64,000 nucleotides of DNA from Dipteris shenzhenensis (taxonomy: Eukaryota > Polypodiophyta > Polypodiopsida > Gleicheniales): the NCBI GenBank assembly GCA_047967505.1, contig CM106538.1; one strand, given 5' to 3'. The notes under the pieces are model-generated. The model searched no databases and was not told the origin of the DNA. It saw nothing but the letters and a program-made list of their open reading frames with translations. Below are positions 27,101 to 36,100 of the stretch, piece by piece (the first letter of the stretch is position 1; every line of letters begins with the position of its first letter). The position numbers and the translations under genes were made by a program.

Positions 27101-30100
27101 CTATCCTTAAGTGTTCATAATGCTCAGTAACACTTTTACTGGATATCAAGATATCGTCAATAAAATGTACTACGAACTTTCCGATATACGGTCGTAGTAA
27201 GTCGTTCATAAGCATGACGAAGGTCGCTGGAGCATTGGTAAGGCCGAAGGGCATTACCAAAAACTCATAATGACCAAACCTACTTCTAAAAGCGGTTTTA
27301 TGCACATCCTCGGCTCTAATCCGGATCTGATGATAGCCGCACTTGAGATCTATCTTGCTGAAAATCACGGCTCCATGTAATGCATCTAGCAAATCATCAA
27401 TCCGAGCCATCGGATACCTGTGCTTAACAGTGATATTATTCAATGCTCTGTAATCTATACAGAGGCGAAACGTATCATCCTTTTTCCTCTTTAATATCAC
27501 TGGCGAAGCAAATGGTGAGAAACTTGGTTGAATCTGCCCCAACTTGAGGTATTCTTCCAGTTGCCTACGCACCTCCGCTTCTTCAGTAAAACTCATTCTA
27601 TAGGGAGGTCTATTTATAGGTTCTGCCCCCGGGATCAGTTCAATCTTATGCTGAACTTTCCGCTCTGGAGGTAACCCATAAGGTAGTTCATCCCTAAAGC
27701 ATTCAGAGAACTCCTCTGTTATAAGATTAGCCAGCTTGGCCATCTCATCACTTTGCGTAACATCAGTGCTAGTCGAAGAATCATTCACCGACTCTACCGA
27801 TGCGGTGCAAAGGTACAAAAACTCCACTTGAGCCTTCCTGATTTCCATCACGGAAACCAACGGTCCCTGAGGTATATCTTTTTCACCTCGCAAGACATAA
27901 AGCACATCATTCATCTTGAATTGATATACGTGCTTTTTCCAATCAATGGCTGGATTCTTCCTAGAATGCCACGCCATTCCCAGGGCTATATCCGCATGAG
28001 CAAGCTTGGTCATTTCAAAATCAAGCTTCTCAGTATAGTCCTGAATCCGAAGCTCCAACTGGGTAACCCTTTGGTCCCATACTTCAGTTGGACTTCCATC
28101 TGCCATCCTGACTGTATACGCATAGTCAGATGGACTTGTCTTTAGTTTCAGCCTCTTCACGAGCTTGGAGTTAATCACATTGTGAGTTGACGCTGAGTCA
28201 AACAACACAATGACATCATGACTGGCCACTTGCCCTTTCATCTTGATCAACTCCGTATCATTGAAGGCTGTATACCCCGTTGCTGCGGGCTTAGATAGGA
28301 TGTTATCAGGTGCACTCGTCACTAACTTAGTAACAGACACACATAACAAACAAGGTACTAACCTCTGAGAAGATCCCGCTAGCTGAATCTGCATCTCTTC
28401 CGCTCTGGGACTTCCCTGCATCTCCACGTCGCACTCTGAGATCACCATCTCAGCCATCCGACGATCTTTATTACGTGGACAATCCTTCCACTGATGAGGT
28501 TGAAGGCAACCAAAGCATAAGCCTTCCCTCCTCGCTTTTTCCCTTTGTTCTGGGTTCAAGGGAGACTTAGACCAAGCCCGGGCTGCCATTGGAGTTACTT
28601 TTCTCTTCACTCCAATGGTGGTACTTGGTTTAGGAGTTTCAGCCGGTCTCGCCTGCTTGGCTTGACCACTCGGCTGCGAACCACTCCCTTTACTAGTCCA
28701 CTTCTTCTTAAACCCAGATTTCTTCGGATACCCATACTGGGTTCCGACCTGTGCAAACCCACTTGGCTTGCTGCCCTTGGCATCCTCGTAGTTCAAGGCT
28801 ATAGCTATTGCATCATCTAGCGTGTTCGCGTACTTAGCCCGAACTTCCATTTTTATTCGGTCATTCAATCCAAATATGAAATCTTTCACTTGGATTGATT
28901 GAGGCAGGGGTTCATCAACCTTCATTACACTCTCTCGAAACTTATCAGTGTATTCTGCCACTGATAAATTTCTCTGACGCAGGTTCCTATATTGATCCCA
29001 AGCTCGGGATGCCTCGTCAGGAGGTAAGAAGTGTTTCCTGAACTCTCTTTTAAACCCCTCCCAAGTAGTGGATGCTATGCCATCCTTTTGTTGTTTAATC
29101 CACCACCGATCCGCTGCCTCACTAAACATGTGGGTGGCCTCGCGGATCTTTTTGATGTCATTTCTGATCTCACAAATGGCGAACGCCTCGTCCCATTTGT
29201 GTAGCCAGGTCTCAATGACATCGGAGCTACGGTCGTTCATCCGACCAGAATACTTTTCCGGTCTGTAATTGGCAATAATAGGCACTTTAGCCTTCCTAGG
29301 CTCGACCGTATGGACACTAGACTCCGGTTCCATTGGAGCCTTTCCCTTCTCCTCTCGAGAAGGTCTGGCAGACATACTATGTATCGCTCTCCTAAGCTCG
29401 GACTGCCCTGCATTGGCTTGTAATTGCTGCGCTAACAACTGTTGCAAGGCATCTTCCAGCAATGCAATTCTGCCAGATAAAGTGTGAGCTACTGGGCGCG
29501 ATCCCTGCTGGGTCGGCCGGACTCCTGATTCACCAGGGTCCCTCCTGGAAGCCCCTTCTTCTGCTTCCATTTAGTTCAATAGATGTTTTGTTTTGGGGTT
29601 TTTTTTTTTTTTTAAAAAAACACCCCTAGAACACTGTAATCACAAGCTGACACAATTCAGGGTACTGACACTCTGAACACAATTCCCTATACTAGGGAAT
29701 TCCTGCAATCTCTTATGCACACTGACTAGGCATTTGATACATGCATAACCCAAATAGCGCTTTTCCCTATACTAGGGAATTTTCTGCAAACTGACTCTGA
29801 TCGGAGCACACATGCATACACACAAGTATAGTAACCGCAAACTCCTCTATACTAAAACAACAAACTGTATAACCAAACTGAAATTTTATAGTGAAGGAAA
29901 ATTCGATGCTCCCTGGAAGCTCCACGCAATCCGAGTCCCCAAAGACTGTAGCCTCCACGTATGATCTGCTTGCACTGATATAACCTTCTTTTTTTTTTTT
30001 TTTTTTTTTTTTCCTGTTTGGAATGTGTCGCAGCCTGAGAGAAACCTGCGTGATCTTTGACGAAACCAATCGGTTATCTGTCAACCTACCATCTACCTTG

Positions 30101-33100
30101 GCTAGCCTTACACTCAATCTGGGTTCCCAAGGTTTGCTGGATCGTCACAGCTACGAGCAGATTGCTGGTGTCGCAGATTGCTGCACCCACGCGTGCTACC
30201 GAAGCAGACCCCGGCTAGCCAGCATCACTGTGTCACTTCGAGGACCTTGGCGATTTCCCACTGTCCGTCGTCAATCGTATGCACGTATGGAACCTTCGTT
30301 CAATTAATCCAGCGCCCACGGTGCGTAGGTCAATCGTCCGTCAACGCCTGTCGTCGCTGTCCTACGGTACCTCCAACTCCAACCACGAGTAATCAACACC
30401 CCTCTCTTACGGGAGCGCCATCCAACACGGACCACATCGACCCTTCGTTGCGGAGGCTCTTTGCGATCAGTGCGTCACCTACGCCAACTGTCGCAGCAGA
30501 ACGTCCATCGAAGAAGCCCGTCACGTATAGCCTTTTTTCACCACCAGCGATCGTCGACAGGCCTTCCTACGGCCCCTGCTCCGTCACCACGCTTCAGCCC
30601 GTTAAGTTGCGCTGCCCACAGGTCTTACACTCCATACCTTAAGCTCTGATACCAAATGTAACCTGACGTCTCTATTCTCGCTTCTATTTACTGATCACGG
30701 GAGTAGCACCATGTCTATCCACCCAGCCAATTCTACCAAGGCTACCCAGCTTGGGAGAGAGAGAGAGCTGTATCAATATCACGTAAAAATCACGATTCTT
30801 CATTCTCTATCAAGCCTTGACAGACCCCAATTCCCTAGATAGATCTAGATGCCACATGTCATCCATATAGGGCCTTTCTAATGCAACATTTCACCCCTCT
30901 CTTGGGATGCATTTAATTCCTTGCCCCTAGGCACATTCTTTGCACTAGGCCCCTGGTCTCAGATCTATCTAGTCTGGTGCTATCAGCCCTCACCTAGGAC
31001 CTTGACATTAATCCCTCACGATCATTTACATAAAGCGCAAACACATATATTACAAAGATAGATCCTATAAGGGAAATGTCGACTGATTCTTCCAAGGTCA
31101 TGCTACCTCGGCTAGAGCGTAACAGTTCAGCAGGGTGCTAGGATGACTAGTTAGTTCTTTCAGACGATTGGCCCCCAATTAGCAAGGACAGAGCTTCAAT
31201 GGCTTGAGATGCGAGTGGTTAGGTGCACTCAGTCTTGTAGTTGATCTTAGAGATGACCATAGACTTCTATCAGTAGCTGCTCCAGTGCAAAGAGGAGTCC
31301 CGCTAGGCTCTTGTAGCCTGGGAGGCGGTCTAGAGCCAATCCCGACGGTGGTCTTCCCGACTATGAGCATGAAAATGGAGGTGCCTTCACTAATGAGGAG
31401 CGTTTGGAGGCCCTCAAGGCCTTCCCTCCTCAGAAGTACTCTTGGAAGGATGGATTGACACTATCCTTCTTTAGGTGCTTCTGGGGGCTCCACCCCACCT
31501 CGGTTGGCTTTCCAACAGATTTTTGGCTCCAGGTCCCTCCCATAGTCCTTGAGTCGATGGTGGATTTGTATGATCCCGCAGGGGGGGGGGGATATGTTTG
31601 ACATCCTTTAGTGGAGACCCATTACTACACCACTTACAAGATCTTAGCCAAGGTCTTGAGCTTGCAGTTGCGTCCCCACCTTGCTGACATCGTCCACGAC
31701 ATGCAGATATGTTTTATCTATGAATGTAGCATCTTGGACAAAGTACACCAACCGAGGAGGTGTGGAGGTTAGGAGGTGGGGAGGGTTAAGCTTCCGTAGA
31801 AGCTTCCTAGTTGCTTCTTGGAGAAGCCAAAGCTTCAGCCCCATTCTATGTGGCACACTAACACAATGCACCGTAGCAGAGTGCACCAAACATTGCACTA
31901 GATGCCATACTTGCATGTGATTGGCTGCCCTTAGAGTAAGTGAGATGGTGAGTGAATGTCTGTGTGACATGTGCCAAGGCCATAGAATGATGTCAGGTTG
32001 CAACCATCCCCTTCTATGATGGATGTATGCTGGGGCTTGCCACATCATGTGGCCCCTTAAATATCCCAAACCCTTGTCCCTAACAACACGTTACCTTGGG
32101 ACCTAAGGTCTACATACCACTCCTTTTGACCTTTTATTAATCCTAACCTAAAAATTACCCTAAGGGTAATTTAGTGAACTAAGTCCATAGGTCATCACTT
32201 TTTCGCACATACCTCGGCCCTAAACAGGGTAGAGAACGCTTTTTTAGGTTGATTGACTTTGATGTAGCTTTACATTCAGGTCTTGATTTTGTCATGCCTA
32301 TTGCTTCAAATTTTTATGCCTCACCTTCTTACTTAAACCCTGGCACTCCTGCTAGAGATGATGCCAGGGAGAGAGTTTGGCATATTATTCCAAGTTTTGT
32401 AAGACGGGATATCAGGGTTTTACTTCATGCAGTTTTCACTAGTCTAGCATTTAGGATTGCTCTTTTGGGCCTTCATAAGGGCAAATGTTTCTGGTTTGGA
32501 TGGCATCCCTCTCTTTCTTCATTACTTTTTGGGACATGATTGGTGGTCATATTACCTCAGCTTTGCGACTCTAGTGCTATGCTTGATTCAATTACAAAGG
32601 GTCTCATTCATCTTATCCCAAGGGAAAGAAAGGGGGTGGTTTGCAGAAATTTCGTTACCGAATGGAACCCATCACTCTCCTTGGCAAAGGCAATCAGCTT
32701 GTGAGATCTTATTCATGATATACATATTGGTTTGTGCATGGCTAGAGCATTTTTGATAATGTATTTTCCTTTGGGAGGATTCGTATCCATGGCAACCAAC
32801 GTTTGGTCATTCTACTCTTGGATTTGAGAGAATCTTATGATAGAGTAGATTGGGGTTTCTTGGAGGGTACTTGCTGCATTTGTTTTTTCAGATGCTTGGA
32901 TCAGAGGGATTTCCACCTTGTACAGAGCAGCCCTATCTTTTCGAGATCTCAGGCATATATTTTTGGGCTGAGACTTCCTCTCAGGTAGGATGAGGAGCTT
33001 GTGGCTAGTGAGCTTGCAGATGACATTGCTTGTTTTTTGGATGCCACTGCCGAGACTCTCACCTCCTTCAGGACAACCTTGGATTTATTTTGTACAGTAG

Positions 33101-36100
33101 GTGCACATATCAATTGAAATAAGTCTAATGGCTTTGGATTGGCGAGGATGATACCGGGGCTGATTTTAGTTTCACTTGATTCAAAGGATCTCCGTTGGTT
33201 ATTGGGTTGTCAAGTTAGTATGGGCATCTCTTTCTTGTAGCAGCTGGCTCTTGTGTTGGGGAGCATTAGGACAGAATTCCTCTTATTGAGTTCAACTAAA
33301 CTCGTAGTTATCAACTAGACCACAACTTAGTGGGTTTGTTCTTGTTGGTGCCACTATAGGGACTACATCACTCATATTAAAAGGCCAATCACGATTTTCT
33401 TATGGGGTGGACTTGATGGATCAACAGATGCCACAGCTAGGGTAGCTTGGTAGACTTTCATTCTCGCAATGTAGGAAGGGGGCGTTAATATAATTGATCT
33501 AGGTTTGCCATGTAGGGCTTTGCTTTGCAAGGTCGTGATAAGGGGACTTAATGCCAGGACAAGAGCCTTGGAGAGATTTTTATGTATCGGCCCTTGTATC
33601 CCCTTAGGTGGTGATTGGATGGACAACACTAGGCGGATCTTTATTTTGGCACACCTTAGGATGCCTTCCTCCCTTCTTGGTATGGTTGCCATTTTGAAAG
33701 CTAGGACAGCTTCAGAAATTCTCTTCGAAGGATCCCTTCTTCCTCACAAACAGAGATTACTAGGCAGCTTGTCATGTGGAATGAGTTGATTCTTGACGAT
33801 TATGGTAGACACATAGGTGTTTCTAGTGATAGGTATTGGTCTTGGTGGGAGAGAGGCCACGCTTTTGTTGTGGGCCCTTGAAAGGGTTTTAAAAACCCTC
33901 GATAAGAATGCAGGTTTCAGATGCTTAGTCACCGTGCAGAGGAAGTGGAACAAGAACTGAGCAGATTAATGCACCCTTACCCATGAACTGGGTCCTTACA
34001 GACGAGAGATGCCACGATCACATTAGATGGATGGGAGCTTTTTCGAGGACTCAATGACAATAATACTGTTGCCACTCAGGTTTCTCATTGCTGTTCTTCT
34101 TGTTGGTTACTTTCTTCTTGCAATACTTAGCGTAGTGCCTGTTCAGTTGCAGTAGAAGCACATGACCTTCTTCTCCTTTGAATTTGAAGAACCACCTTCT
34201 AGCTAGCCTGTCTTTCTTGGAGCTGATGGATTTTCTTTGCATTGCCCTTTCCTTGGGCATTGAGAGCCTTGTCAGCGTTTGTGCCATCATACATCTTCAT
34301 CAGAAGCTCTCCCTCAAGGATCATGGCCTTGAGCTCCTTAAACGTGTTTGGGTTTCTCTTCTAACTTGTAGTCAATACTGTGACAAAGCCTATGTAGCTC
34401 CGAGGTAGCTTACTCAGTACAAGCCTTGCCAAGTTCTTGGTATCCAGACCATCGAGGCTAATTAGTCTTGAACCACCTCTTTGACCTCTTCACCCTTTGC
34501 CAACTTTTGTGCATAGAGTTGGTTTTGAGGTCCAAGATCCTCCTCGAGTTGTCAATCTCGTATTGATTCTTCAGTATGTTGAATGGATGGAGATGATCTG
34601 GACAGCCATATGCTGTCTTCCACATGCAGCCCTCTCATCCTGATGATGGAGTGGCTGCTCAATGATGCACATGCATCTCATGTTCACCTAGAGTGTCTTG
34701 CTCATGGCTTTTCCTCATTTCATGGCCTTATTGGCGAGCAACTAAGCTGTGGTGAAGTCCAATAGATAGTGGAGAATTGAACTCTAACAACCTTTAGGGA
34801 CTAATGTTTCTCGTCGAGTTGTGACCCTCATTCCATCGAATGTGCACCATTCGACTTGATCGAGTCTGGCTTAGACGAGACACCCAGCTGCTCAATGATT
34901 GATTTAGTCCACTGAGTCTTCATCGTCTGTGTGGAGACAGGACTATGCCTAGCAGCTTGAGCACTCTCTTTCACATCCCTAGCTCTCAGCTGCACAAATG
35001 TTGCTTGCGGTAACTACAAGTTGTGAAATCCCTTTGGTGCAATAGTTCAATGCAAAGATTAGCTAGAGCTTGCTGCCTTAGACTTTACTCTCAGGAACCA
35101 CAGCTCTTGCCAAGTATCAAGAATTAGAGCTCAAAACTGTTTGTTGCGCCAAGGCCAGTTCCAGAGTGGAGGTCACTGTAGGGTTATTCATTACATGAAA
35201 GAAGATAAGCTAAGTCCCCGTATGGTGCCTTAAGGCCATCAAACCACTGTTTGTGCCACAATATGTGGACCCAGCCCAGCTTTTTAGAAGATCAGGGGCT
35301 GTTGCCCTATTTTCTTTGTTAAATTTTCTCTGCTAGGGTGAATCTGAGCTGTGAATCTGGATGAATCCTGCAAAAACCTTGACCTTGACATGGTGATTGA
35401 AGCTAACTTGTATATATTTTGTATCACGATACACCAATAAATTATATTATATAGGATTGATATGCAGACTGTGGGGCCTGGGGGTTTGTCAGGAAAAATA
35501 TCTTACAGCACAGGATAAAAAAGGCATGAGCCGTTTTGCAGTAATAGTCTCAGGGGTTGAAATTTCTTGTAACTGCCAGGACACCACAGATATTTATTTT
35601 ATGTTACTGCATTGCTAGGGCAGTTGTAGCCAGGTTTTGTGTATACTATCAAATGTGTGTAATGACAGCAGTTGTTAAGGAAGCGCACGTAAATGGAAGT
35701 GCGAGCTTGTCATTCTGTGTACCTTGGGCCAATCTTGTTTGTATTCTGTTTCTTCATGTATACTTGAACCTCAAGGTTATGCTTGTTTCATTGGAAGATG
35801 ATGTCCTGATCACATTTTAGCATGCCTATGAAGACAAATATCTTCCTCTTGTTCAGGAATGAAAGGCCATTCAAAAGTCCAATTGTCAACTAATTACTAT
35901 TATATTTGCTGAGATGCAGGTTGAGAAATATGTGAAAGAGCATATCAGGCCTCTTCATAAAAGTCATGTTATAACAACAGAACAATATCGGTGGGCAGTG
36001 ACTAAGACAACCAACAAAGTAATGCAACATCACACACAAGCAAGGTCTGCACATTTTCTCATTCGTGAAGGTGAGAAGGTGAAAAGGCTTGCTGAGCAGT

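Larger units (their letters stand above)
24387..31124 (-). mobile_element. Intact Ty3/gypsy chromovirus, copy B
   Basis: 6738 bp, transcribed on the minus strand. Two 468-bp LTRs (24387-24854 and 30657-31124) with TG...CA ends differ at one base (24766 T against 31036 C). A perfect 5-bp target duplication GTTCA flanks it (24382-24386 and 31125-31129). PBS and PPT sit directly inside the LTRs, and a single uninterrupted gag-pol frame fills the interior. All cis and trans parts that can be judged by eye are present, so it looks autonomous and recently inserted. It lies antisense in the last intron of the PHD gene. Confidence 0.98.
18490..35919 (+). other. 17.4-kb GC-AG intron with nested transposons
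   Basis: Donor CAG/GCAAGT, acceptor GAGATGCAG. No GT donor nearby keeps the frame and protein sense as well. Contents from left: repeat family R1 (19236-19540), copia RNase H remnant, gag-like piece, LINE endonuclease and RT pieces, L1 endonuclease piece, intact gypsy copy B, L1 RT pieces, copia gag remnant in antisense, and about 0.9 kb of unique AT-rich sequence before the last exon. Confidence 0.8.

Noticed and set aside
24962-29487. Several + strand frames of 65-130 codons within copy B.
   Set aside because: They are antisense shadows of the intact gag-pol frame; the same shadows occur opposite copy A.
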